From positions 1 through 64,000 of the forward strand of contig MCFE01000215.1 of NCBI GenBank assembly GCA_002104905.1: a DNA stretch of 64,000 nucleotides, in the 5' to 3' direction. Source of the DNA: Basidiobolus meristosporus CBS 931.73 (taxonomy: Eukaryota; Basidiobolomycota; Basidiobolomycetes; Basidiobolales; Basidiobolaceae). Below the pieces are notes generated by a model. That model was given only the letters and a program-made list of their open reading frames with translations. It had not been told where the DNA came from and made no database searches. Below, in pieces: positions 52,611 through 62,162 of this stretch (within the stretch, counting starts at the first letter, position 1; every line of letters begins with the position of its first letter). A program made the position numbers and the translations under genes.

Positions 52611-54574
52611 GGTATCTACTTTGGGTTCTGCAATCAGCTCCTCAACTTCCTCCGAGGCCATGGGATCCTCGACGTCTTGTTGGGTGGGCTGGGACTCCAC
52701 CTCATACTCGACCATCCCTTCTTCTGCAGCAACCAGGGCAATTTCCTCCAGTTCCTCCAGACACCATCCGATTTCCTTCTTCGTCAAGGTGAAATGATGA
52801 AGTTCATGGGCCAAGGAGCGTAGTACCTTGTCACTAATAACAATCAAACTTAGCAGGCTGAAAGGATGTAGGAGGGTGCGAACGCATACCTTGCACTTTG
52901 GACCCATATACAGTAATCATCCAGGTACAGTTTGGAGTAGATGTAGTAGATGTCATGATGGTCAAACAAATCCTTCAACTCCAGGAGGACCTTCAAGATG
53001 GCTCGCTTTCCGAGCTTGAGAATGACATACACATCCTGCATCACCTTCTCAGAGAGCTTCCAGTTTCTATACAAAGGATAGGCCAGCGACCGGCGGAAAC
53101 TGGCCACCAACACCTCCCGGATGGTGGAGAATTCCTAACTCTCGGTTAGCTGAGGCTGCTGAGGCTAGATATCAGTGAAGGTTACCTCCAAACACGAGAG
53201 CGTGGAGCTTAATTTTCCAATGATCCAGCAGGACTCGACATTGTTATCGCCCTCGTTGGCTCTATGGTTGTAGCTGTAGGCAAACAATAGATCAATGATC
53301 CCGAGGTAGGTCGCTTTCTCGTTCTCAAGAAGATCTTGGATGGGTTAGTTAGGTCAAGGTTCCAAGGTCGATGTAGAGCAAGTGGGCCTACATTCTCTGT
53401 TGGGCAAGTTGCGCATTTGCCCTTGCTCCTTTTCATTGAACTGAAGAGGCTCGGTGATTCTCATCCGATCCAACTCTTCCGAGATGGTTGGCTGGCTATC
53501 TAGATGCCAAGAAACCGTCAGGCCAGAGCTCAGCGTGTGACTAGATATGTCGACGTACCTTTTTCCTTGGTATCCTTCTGCATCTTCTTGAGCTCGTTGT
53601 ACCACTTGGTCTTGTACTTCAGCAGGTACTTGATATCCGCCTCATTCACTTTATCTCCTCTGTCGAAGTAACAAACCATTATTATCGTCGTCAACACCAA
53701 CATCGACTGCTCTACGTACATGTAGTAATCCTCATCGAACTTGTCGTCCTCACAATCTATCCTCTCGCGTCTACGAATCTCCATGGAGCAATTCTCGGGC
53801 TCCAGCAGGTCGTTGATTTCATTCGCTGTCTCATGAACATGTGTGAAGAACTCCGAATACGCTTTGTTGAAGCCGTAAGGAAACTTCGTTATCGCAACCT
53901 ACAGTAGAGCGTGGTCAATACAAACCCAGTCATCTAACCATCTAAGCGACTTCACTAACAGGTTGTGCTAACTCCTGGGGAAGTGACCAGTCAAAGTCCG
54001 GTCCTGGAGAAGGGGTTCAAGTATTAGTCAAAGGTGCCTTCAACCTCGCATACGCTCCGAAACAAACCTTCTTCGTTCGATTGGACCATTTCGGATCTCT
54101 CTTCTATGACTTCGATTAGTCCCTTCTTCTGAGGCTCTTCGGTAGTGCCTGGCTTATTGTTCGCTATCAGTTTGGTGAGGAGGTCGAGGTCAGGGAATTC
54201 TTCTCCTGGGGTTTCCTTGGGGATCTTGACCGTGATATCACCACTGCTGATGTCATACGCAGCGGTGGAGCGCTCATCTTCGACCAAAGCTCCTGGGAAA
54301 TTCAACCTTTCATGAAAGAACCATGTGAGGGGAGCAAATCGAGGGGACTCGACTATCGCGCTGACCGATTACCTCAGGAAATACGGGTGAACATAGAAGC
54401 GAAACTCTCGGCCTGCAACGTGGAAATCAACCTCTTGAGTCTAAGAATGACCGTTAGTACTTTCGTCTTGGAGCCCGGTGGAGTAGAAAGAAGACGCACC
54501 TTGATGTGCGGCGCGTGGATCACAATCTCCACGAAATCCGCATCTTGCGAAACCCTAAACACTGGAGTGATCAT
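52380..54574 (-). CDS. SHQ1: SHQ1, H/ACA ribonucleoprotein assembly chaperone
   Basis: Ten exons (54500-54574, 54373-54440, 54068-54306, 53960-54003, 53720-53898, 53559-53659, 53392-53499, 53186-53334, 52890-53134, 52380-52833) give 553 residues, every junction keeping frame. The CS domain (about 1-95) opens MITPVFRVSQDADFVEIVIH and includes PKETPGEEFPDLDLL. The SHQ1-specific domain (about 140-430) has YGFNKAYSEF, LLFAYSYNHRANEGDNNVES, LAYPLYRNWKLS and LYLDDYCIWVQSA. The protein holds the pseudouridine synthase Cbf5/dyskerin before H/ACA RNP assembly. The C terminus is unusual: six copies of a 12-residue unit (consensus ETKKPLIEEMNV). The intron between exons 5 and 6 is 60 nt without stops, so its removal is inferred from family alignment. 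Confidence 0.9.
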
Positions 54575-55323
54575 GGCGGACTAACGGCTCAGCTGGGTTG
54601 CTTTCCTGACTGTTCATTGCTTTGTGACGTGCTTGATTGGATTTTCTTTCCAGGTTGAATCGATTTTTTTTCCATTCCATTAGTGAGGTTTGTGGAATCC
54701 CACCCGCTACACCTGATTGGAAAGATGATTGTATATCAGAGGGTGTATATCCCCTATGAAATATCTCAAAGTTGGAATTCATTGGACTTCTAGCTGGGAT
54801 TCTGATGGTATTTTGCTAGGATTCAGCTGGTGTTTCTGCTCCAAATTTTCAGTTGCAATATTTGGTGGAAGTAATGGGCAGCTGATTAACAAATTTGATA
54901 TGAACTCTAGTTGGCCTAGTCTTCCCCTGGAAAGGGTGTCTGCCTGTCTGCTGTTAAGCTAGTATCTGAGATATTGAGAGTTGTCACTTTTGGGAAGGTT
55001 GGAATTCAGCTGATATTGTGATGGTATTCTGCTGGCCTTTTGTTATTTTTTTTAGGGATCACAAGTATACTGCTCTGTTGGTCAACCTACCTTCTATGCC
55101 TTGTTGTGCCAGATAGTTCCCCATTGCCAGAGTGCAGATTTCAACATATAAATATGGGACATAACTTCCTTACACTACAATATTCTCACATGGTAAAGAC
55201 ATTTGGATCTTTGGACAATTTTAAATGACTTATCCATTCTATTTTCAAACTATTCTGCAACACCTTCAGAGTTTTAGGGAACCAAAAGTATGTGGGCTAA
55301 ACATAGAATAAAGGCACATAAGG
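54575..55323. other. Intergenic region at the border of the transposon cluster
   Basis: AT-rich, no supported gene. A loose repeat of TTGGAATTCA ... TGATGGTATT occurs near 54773 and 55000, possibly remains of old repeats. Confidence 0.3.
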
Positions 55324-55887
55324 CTAGATAAGCTTCTTCATGGTTGTGGATTTCTGCTGCCAAGATCCAGGGTCAATTCTCATTATGTTAGATCTCCTAA
55401 CTGGAGTAATATATTCTGATCTGGCAATGGTAGGATTTGCTTCTGTATCTGGCAGTATTAGGTATGCATCTTCTTCATTAGTGGCATCAGGTTGCTGGCC
55501 AATGATCTCAATGGCTTCTGGATCTGAAAGCACCCCAAGTGCAATGTCCCTGCTCTTGATCAGCTTCTGAGTTTTGCCATCATATGCTCTATCCCCTTTA
55601 GTATCTTCCCAAAATCCAAGAAAGCTCCTTTTCCTACTTTTTAGTCTCAACATTGAGTGTTTTCTGTCAGGGATGTGAATGTAAATATCACTGCCAAAGA
55701 TCCAGAAGTGCTGGTGGTCAGGATTTTTGCCTGCAAATGCTCCACTGGGTGTAGATTTGCCTAGTGCAGCTGTTGGGCATATATTCTTGATGCAAACTGT
55801 AGTAGTAACAGATTCAGCCAAAACCTATGGTCCATTATTATGTAGCATAAATCCCTCCATTTTAGCTATTGTCCTATTTGCAGATTC
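55324..55887 (-). mobile_element. Fragment of a different copia-family polyprotein
   Basis: Minus-strand coding remnant of the integrase end and the linker to reverse transcriptase: AESVTTTVCIKNICPTAAL, FWIFGSDIYIHIP, SFLGFWEDTKGDRAYD and KTQKLIKSRDIAL align in order with the intact element, but diverge too much to be the same family. Its upstream part (ANRTIAKM) is out of frame and is cut at 55887 by the LTR starting at 55888. Confidence 0.8.
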
Positions 55888-56234
55888 TGTTGTAAGAGTC
55901 TTGGAGATATTGGAAGTGATTGGGAGAACAAGTAGATTAGGTGGTTTACACTCAATGATTATTGAATGTAAAAGTAGTATTTATACTTTTACATGGTCTT
56001 GGCATTACAAACACATAGAATAGTTACAGAAGGTCTCAAGAGCATGTGTTCAAAGGTTGGGGCTGTTTGGACACCTTTGAGAATTTTCATGTTCTAGGTA
56101 CCTGGTGTTTTGGTAAAAGTATTCTAAGTAAATCCCAACAAGGAGTTTGGTCAGTATACTGTAGGATTCAAAGGTAATGATCTAAGTGACTAAGTTAGGT
56201 GAATATTTGGGTGGAATTACAAGTTTTTACTACA
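55888..56234 (-). mobile_element. 3' LTR of an older, minus-oriented copia element
   Basis: 347-bp LTR, TGTTGTAAGAG to ACTACA, followed on its inner side by the complement of the purine tract and the end of the pol frame. The TATA hairpin is intact. It interrupts the copia fragment at 55324-55887. Confidence 0.9.
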
Positions 56235-57013
56235 CTCCCACTCAGCTAAATGCTCATATTGACTAGTCCTAATTTGACCCAATATATTCAATCTTGTCTC
56301 TAGCAAATGGTTTGGTAAATATGTCAGCAATCATTTCATCTGAAGGACAGTAAACTAAGCTAACTAAGTTATTCCCTATAGCTTCACATATGAAATGATG
56401 TCTAATATCTATGTGCTTAGTTCTAGCATGAAAAGTTGGATTTCTACCTAATTGTATACATCCTTGATTATCTTGAAATAAAGTAATAGGCATTTTTTGA
56501 TATGGGCCTAAATCTGAGAAAAGCTTTCTTAGCCATATTGCTTCTTTTGTAGCTTCACAGGCTGCCATCTACTCTGCCTGTGTGGTAGAAAGTGCTATGG
56601 TTGGTTGCTTTCTTGAATTCCATGAAATTGCTCCTTGACAGTAAAGAAAGGTGTATCCTGTGGTGGATCTTCTGTCTTCCAAATTTTGTTCCCAATCAGC
56701 ATAAGAGTATCCCACAAGGTCTTGTTCTGAGTCCTTATAAGTGTATCTTAGGCAGATATCAGCAGTTCCTTTTAGGTATCTAAAAATCTGCATAACTGCT
56801 GCAATATGATCAGATCCATAGTTCCAATTATGTTGGCTGACAACTCCTACTGAATATGAGATATCTGGACGTGTTGCAAGCATGATATACATCAGACTGC
56901 TGGCCATAGATTGATAAGGAAAGTCAGGGCTTTCAGATGGCACCAAGTTCTCTTGATTTGGTTGAGTTTTGACCAAGTTAAAGTTTGTCTCCATTGGGGT
57001 AGCTGCCAGTTTA
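56235..57013 (-). pseudogene. Decayed RNase H end of the older copia element (left part)
   Basis: Minus-strand pol sequence matching the RNase H region, with an in-frame stop replacing Tyr in the AEYM motif and the catalytic DADWG changed to YADWE. The sequence breaks at 57013, where the young plus-strand element is inserted, and resumes at 61700. Confidence 0.9.
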
Positions 57014-57363
57014 TGTTGTAAAAATTCGTATTTTCCACCTAAATATTCACCTAACTTAGTCACTTAGATCATCACCTTCAAATCCTAGAGAATACTGACC
57101 AAATTCCTTGTCGGGATTTACTTAGAATATTTTCACCAAAATACCAGGTACCCAGAACATGAAAATTCTCAAAGTTGTCCAAACAGCCCCAAACTTTGCA
57201 CACATGTTCTTGGGACCTTCCTTAACCTATTCTACGTGTTTGTAATGCCAAGACCATGTAAAAGTATAAATACTACTTTTACATTCAATAAATCATTAAG
57301 TGAAAACCACATAATCTACTTGTTCTCCCAATCACTTCCAATATCTCCAAGACTCTTACAACA
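57014..57363 (+). repeat. 5' LTR of the young copia element
   Basis: Contains TATAAATA (57265-57272) inside a hairpin with an 11-bp stem (57256-57266 with 57274-57284), and AATAAA at 57287-57292. Confidence 0.95.
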
Positions 57364-57375
57364 GGTTATGAGCCC
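57364..57375 (+). promoter_or_regulatory. Primer-binding site complementary to the initiator tRNA-Met anticodon arm
   Basis: GGTTATGAGCCC is the exact complement of GGGCTCATAACC, the anticodon stem-loop of fungal initiator tRNA-Met, not of the tRNA 3' end. It starts directly after the LTR and overlaps the in-frame ATG at 57368. Confidence 0.75.
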
Positions 57376-57394
57376 CGAGCTGTCACTCTCTGCA

Positions 57395-60300
57395 ATGTCT
57401 ACTACTGCTATTACTGGAATTTTTCCCTCTGCTGAAAAGTTGGATGGATCTAACTACCAAGTGTGGAAGGTGAAGATGAAGATGCTGCTACAAGAAAGAG
57501 GCCTTTGGGATATTGTCATGGGAGAAGAATGCCCTCCTAAAAACGTGGGAGAGGAAGCCTTAAAGTACCAGAAGAAAGAACAAAGTGCCTTTAACTGCAT
57601 TTGCCTTAATGTCAAGGACAAATTGCTAATTCAATGCTCAAGAGCAAAAACGGCAAAGAATGCCTGGAAGGCATTAGAAGACACCTACCAGTCATGTTCA
57701 GCTGCCAAGAAAATGTATCTGAGAAGAAAATTCTTTACTACAAAGATGCTGCCAGGAGAAGAAATGAAAAATCTAATTAACAGAATTACCCTGCTGGTAG
57801 ATGAGATGGAATCTGTGGGCGTACCAACTACTGATGAGGATGTGATAGTTACCATCCTGAATAGCCTGACAGACGAGTTTCAGGGCCTTGTATCAGCCCT
57901 AGAGTCCAGAACTGAAGATTTGACCTTAAATTACGTATATGGAAGGCTCCTGGATGAAGAATTAAGAAAATCAAGCGCTAATAAGAAGGAAGAAGAAAAT
58001 GCTTTAATAAGCAATGATAGCCAACAAAGGAGATACCCAAGACCCTACAAAGGCAACAGCAACCTGTTTTGTAGCTACTGCAAAAGGAAAGGACACACAT
58101 CAGACCGGTGTCTCAAAAAGAAAGATAATCAGCAAAAGAAGCCTGAATATGGAAATGCTGCAACAACTGAAGATAGACTATTCATATCTGCACTAAATAT
58201 GACCACAAACAAGGATTCTCAGACGTGGTATATTGACTCTGGAGCTTCTCAACACTTTACACACCAAAAAGAACTTTTTACCCAATATCAAGAAATTCCA
58301 ATTAAGAAGGTTTTCATGGGTGACGATAGAACACTTGATGCAGTGGGAGAAGGAACTATCCAAGTAAACCTTAGAAGCAGTGAAGGAAGCCATACACTGA
58401 CCTTTAAAGAAGTACTCTATGTACCAGAAATAGCCAAGAACCTACTCTCTGTAAGCAAGGCCACAGCAGAAGGACTCAGTCTCAGTTTTGACAATTCTGG
58501 ATGCAGGATCACTGATCAAAATGGTGCCCATATTGCTTCGGGCATCAGAGATCAGAATCTATACAAGTTGACTTATATTCCATCATATTTGGAAGCCAAT
58601 ATAAGTAACTTAAATGAAGAAACACCAATGCTTTGGCACAGGAGATTTGGACACATCAATTTTGATTATTTGCGTAAAATGATCAAAGATCAGCTAATTT
58701 CTGGAGTGAAAATTGATCCCCCAGCTAATTTGGAGCACTGTGAAGCCTGCATATATGGGAAACAAGCCAGACAACCGTTCAAGAGCTCTGGGTTAATCAA
58801 AACTAAGAAAAAATTAGATCTAATTCACTCAGATCTGTGTGGACCTATGCAAAATTTATCCTTAGGCGGGATGAAGTATTTAATCACTTTTATTGATGAT
58901 TATACAAGATACACATGGGTCTACTTCATGGAGAGAAAGGAAGAAGCTCTGTCTAAGCTCAGGGAGTTTAAAGCCATGGTGGAGAGAGAAACTGGTGAAA
59001 AAATCAAGAAAATACGCTCTGACAATGGTGGAGAATATACCTCAAAACTCTTCATCCACTTCTGCAAAATTCATGGGATAAAGCAAGAGACTACTGTACC
59101 ATACTCCCCACAGCAAAATGGAGTAGCAGAACGAGCTAACAGATCAATAATTGATATGGCAAGATCTATGATCCATGATCAAAAATTATCCTATGATTTT
59201 TGGGCGGAATCAGTTGCCACTGCTGTATACCTTAAAAATAGGAGTTATAACAGAATACTTCGTGATTCTACTCCATTTGAAGCATGGTATGGATACAGAC
59301 CAAGTGCAGAACATCTAAGAATATTTGGGTGTACAGCATATGCCAAAAAACTGGCCGGAAATCAGTCAAAATTTGAGCCAAAAAGTGTAAAATGCATATT
59401 TTTGGGCTACTGCAATGAGAGTAAGGCATACAGACTCTACAATACCGAAGCAAAGAAGCTTATCAAGTCCAGGGATGTGTTGTTTGATGAAAATTCAAAA
59501 TTTTCACAAAAAATGACATCAGATGATGACGAAAATTTGATCTCAAGTCCACCAATTGTCAGGATTGAATCAGAGCAAAACAATGAAAATTTTTTCACTC
59601 CAGAGGACTCTACAACCGTGGTTCAGCCAGAATCAGTGCCCAGGAATATCCCAGAAGTGATCATTCCAGTATCAAATGCCCGGAGATCCAATTGGACAAG
59701 AAATAGCCCAAATTACTATATCAATGAGGGTACAAACTTAGCCTATGCCTATTCAGTCCATGTTGATGAACCCCAGACTGTAAAAGAGGCCCTAAATAGC
59801 CCTCAGACAAAGTTTTGGAGATCTGCAATGACTGAGGAATATCAGGCACTGATGGAAAATCAAACTTGGGACTTAGTCAAATTACCAATCAACCGAAAAT
59901 CAATTGGATGCAGATGGGTCTTCAAGACAAAATACAAGGCTGATGGTACAATTGAAAGATACAAAGCAAGACTTGTAGCCAAAGGATACTCTCAAACAAA
60001 AGGACTTGACTATACTGAGACCTTTGCACCGGTAGCCAAGTTTAATTCCATCAGATTAATATTGGCTATTGCAGCCAAATATAAGTTTTTTATTCATCAA
60101 ATGGATGTAAAAACTGCATTTTTGAATGGAGAACTTGATGAGGACGTGTATATGGACCAGCCTGATGGGTTTGTTGACCAAGATAACCCCCATTTGGTCT
60201 GCAAGCTTAAAAAGTCACTATATGGTCTCAAACAATCACCAAGAGCCTGGAATTGCAAGATAGATTCTTATTTGGAATCTTTGAGTTTCAAAAGGAGTAA

Positions 60301-61339
60301 TGCTGACTATAGTATATACTATAAGCCAGATAGAGCAAATCCAGTTCTATTAGCTCTATATGTGGATGATCTTATTATAGCCGCCAATAACCTAGAAACA
60401 TTGGAAGAGACTAAATCCAGCCTATCTAAGGAGTTCAAGATGTCCGATCTAGGAGAACTTAGTTACTACTTAGGGATTAAGTTCTCCATAGACAGAAGTA
60501 CCCAGACTATTACCCTAAGCCAATCCAAGTATATTCAAGATATACTAAAGAAGTACAAAATGGAAGACTGTAAACCGGCAGCTACCCCAATGGAGACAAA
60601 CCTTAACTTGGTCAAAACTCAACCAAATCAAGAGAGCTTGGTGCCATCTGAAAGCCCTGACTTTCCTTATCAATCTATGGTCGGCAGTCTGATGTATATC
60701 ATGCTTGGAACACGTCCAGATATCTCATATTCAGTGGGAGTTGTCAGCCAACATAATCAGAATTATGGATCTGATCATATTGCAGCAGTTAAGCGGATTT
60801 TTAGATACCTAAAAGGAACTGCTGATATCTGCTTAAGATACACTTATAAGGATTCAGAACAGGATCTTGTGGGATACTCTGATGCTGATTGGGGACAAAA
60901 TTTAGAAGACAGAAGATCCACCACAGGATACACCTTTCTTTACTGTAAAGGAGCAATTTCATGGAATTCAAGAAAGCAACCAACCGTAGCACTTTCTACT
61001 ACAGAGGCAGAGTATATGGCAGCCTGTGAAGCTACAAAAGAAGCAATGTGGTTAAGAAAGCTCTTTACAGATTTAGGCCTATGTCAAAAAACGCCTATTA
61101 CTTTATTTCAAGATAATCAAGGATGTATACAATTAGGTAGAAATCCAACTTTTCATGCTAGAACCAAGCACATAGATATTAGACATCATTTCATACGTGA
61201 AGCTATAGAGAATAACTTAGTTAGCTTAGTTTACTGTCCTACAGATGAAATGATTGCAGACATATTTACCAAACCATTAGCTAGAGACAAGTTTGAATAT
61301 CTTAGGTCAAAATTAGGACTAGTCAGTATGAACATTTAG
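57395..61339 (+). CDS. Intact copia Gag-Pol polyprotein
   Basis: 1314 residues from MSTTAITGIFPSAEKLDGSN (an ATG at 57368 inside the primer site would add nine; the frame is also open into the LTR). Order: Gag with the UBN2-type LDGSNYQVWKVKMKMLL; CCHC knuckle CSYCKRKGHTSDRC (about 226); aspartic protease DSGASQHF (about 281); GAG-pre-integrase zinc motif (LWHRRFGHI ... CEAC); integrase DDE at about 479, 542 and 579; reverse transcriptase with YVDD (about 990); RNase H with SDADWG (about 1162) and STTEAEYM. The order integrase before RT defines Ty1/copia. No stop or frameshift occurs, so the copy may be competent. All products come from one frame, without a Gag/Pol shift. Confidence 0.96.
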   Translation: MSTTAITGIFPSAEKLDGSNYQVWKVKMKMLLQERGLWDIVMGEECPPKNVGEEALKYQKKEQSAFNCICLNVKDKLLIQCSRAKTAKNAWKALEDTYQSCSAAKKMYLRRKFFTTKMLPGEEMKNLINRITLLVDEMESVGVPTTDEDVIVTILNSLTDEFQGLVSALESRTEDLTLNYVYGRLLDEELRKSSANKKEEENALISNDSQQRRYPRPYKGNSNLFCSYCKRKGHTSDRCLKKKDNQQKKPEYGNAATTEDRLFISALNMTTNKDSQTWYIDSGASQHFTHQKELFTQYQEIPIKKVFMGDDRTLDAVGEGTIQVNLRSSEGSHTLTFKEVLYVPEIAKNLLSVSKATAEGLSLSFDNSGCRITDQNGAHIASGIRDQNLYKLTYIPSYLEANISNLNEETPMLWHRRFGHINFDYLRKMIKDQLISGVKIDPPANLEHCEACIYGKQARQPFKSSGLIKTKKKLDLIHSDLCGPMQNLSLGGMKYLITFIDDYTRYTWVYFMERKEEALSKLREFKAMVERETGEKIKKIRSDNGGEYTSKLFIHFCKIHGIKQETTVPYSPQQNGVAERANRSIIDMARSMIHDQKLSYDFWAESVATAVYLKNRSYNRILRDSTPFEAWYGYRPSAEHLRIFGCTAYAKKLAGNQSKFEPKSVKCIFLGYCNESKAYRLYNTEAKKLIKSRDVLFDENSKFSQKMTSDDDENLISSPPIVRIESEQNNENFFTPEDSTTVVQPESVPRNIPEVIIPVSNARRSNWTRNSPNYYINEGTNLAYAYSVHVDEPQTVKEALNSPQTKFWRSAMTEEYQALMENQTWDLVKLPINRKSIGCRWVFKTKYKADGTIERYKARLVAKGYSQTKGLDYTETFAPVAKFNSIRLILAIAAKYKFFIHQMDVKTAFLNGELDEDVYMDQPDGFVDQDNPHLVCKLKKSLYGLKQSPRAWNCKIDSYLESLSFKRSNADYSIYYKPDRANPVLLALYVDDLIIAANNLETLEETKSSLSKEFKMSDLGELSYYLGIKFSIDRSTQTITLSQSKYIQDILKKYKMEDCKPAATPMETNLNLVKTQPNQESLVPSESPDFPYQSMVGSLMYIMLGTRPDISYSVGVVSQHNQNYGSDHIAAVKRIFRYLKGTADICLRYTYKDSEQDLVGYSDADWGQNLEDRRSTTGYTFLYCKGAISWNSRKQPTVALSTTEAEYMAACEATKEAMWLRKLFTDLGLCQKTPITLFQDNQGCIQLGRNPTFHARTKHIDIRHHFIREAIENNLVSLVYCPTDEMIADIFTKPLARDKFEYLRSKLGLVSMNI

Positions 61340-61350
61340 CTGAGTGGGAG

Positions 61351-61699
61351 TGTTGTAAAAATTCGTATTTCCACCTAAATATTCACCTAACTTAGTCACT
61401 TAGATCATCACCTTCAAATCCTAGAGAATACTGACCAAATTCCTTGTCGGGATTTACTTAGAATATTTTCACCAAAATACCAGGTACCCAGAACATGAAA
61501 ATTCTCAAAGTTGTCCAAACAGCCCCAAACTTTGCACACATGTTCTTGGGACCTTCCTTAACCTATTCTACGTGTTTGTAATGCCAAGACCATGTAAAAG
61601 TATAAATACTACTTTTACATTCAATAAATCATTAAGTGAAAACCACATAATCTACTTGTTCTCCCAATCACTTCCAATATCTCCAAGACTCTTACAACA
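61351..61699 (+). repeat. 3' LTR of the young copia element
   Basis: Identical to the 5' LTR apart from one fewer T near the start; includes the same TATA hairpin and AATAAA. Confidence 0.95.
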
Positions 61700-61815
61700 G
61701 ATTTACAGTCTTCCATTTGGTACTTTATTTAGTATATCTTTAATATACTTGGATTGCTTAGTGAGTGATAGTCTGAGTACTTCTGTCTATGGAGAACTTA
61801 ATACTAACTAGTAAC
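61700..61815 (-). pseudogene. Right part of the older copia pol, split by the young element
   Basis: Minus-strand continuation of the pol frame broken at 57013 (reverse complement reads AAGTACCAAATGGAAGACTG-like sequence). It is diverged and ends where the next LTR begins at 61816. Confidence 0.85.
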
Positions 61816-62162
61816 TGTTGTAAAAACTTGTAATTATCACCTAAATATTCACCTAACTTAGTCACTTAGATCATTACCTTCAATCCTAGAGAATACTGAC
61901 CAAATTCCTTGTTGGGATTTACTTAGAATATTTTCACCAAAATACCAGGTACCCAGAACATGAAAATTCTCAAAGTGTCCAAACAGCCCCAAACTTTGCA
62001 CACATGCTCTTGGGACCTTCCTTAACCTATTCTACGTGTTTGTTATGCCAAGACCATGTAAAAGTATAAATACTACTTTTACATTCAATAAATCATTAAG
62101 TGAAACCACATAATCTACTTGTTCTCCCAATCACTTCCAATATCTCCAAGACTCTTACAACA
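61816..62162 (+). repeat. 5' LTR of the second copia copy
   Basis: Starts TGTTGTAAAAACTTG and ends CTTACAACA. It differs from the young LTRs by several homopolymer indels and a few substitutions. Confidence 0.93.

Larger units (their letters stand above)
57014..61699 (+). mobile_element. Complete young Ty1/copia LTR retrotransposon
   Basis: 4686 bp. LTRs at 57014-57363 (350 bp) and 61351-61699 (349 bp) differ only by one T in a T run, which shows recent insertion. Both run from TGTTGTA to ACA. The primer-binding site abuts the 5' LTR and a purine tract (GAGTGGGAG) abuts the 3' LTR. The single gag-pol frame is intact. The target is the pol region of an older inverted copia copy; the flank reads GTTTA on the left and GATTTA on the right, i.e. 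a 5-bp duplication with one extra A. Confidence 0.95.
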
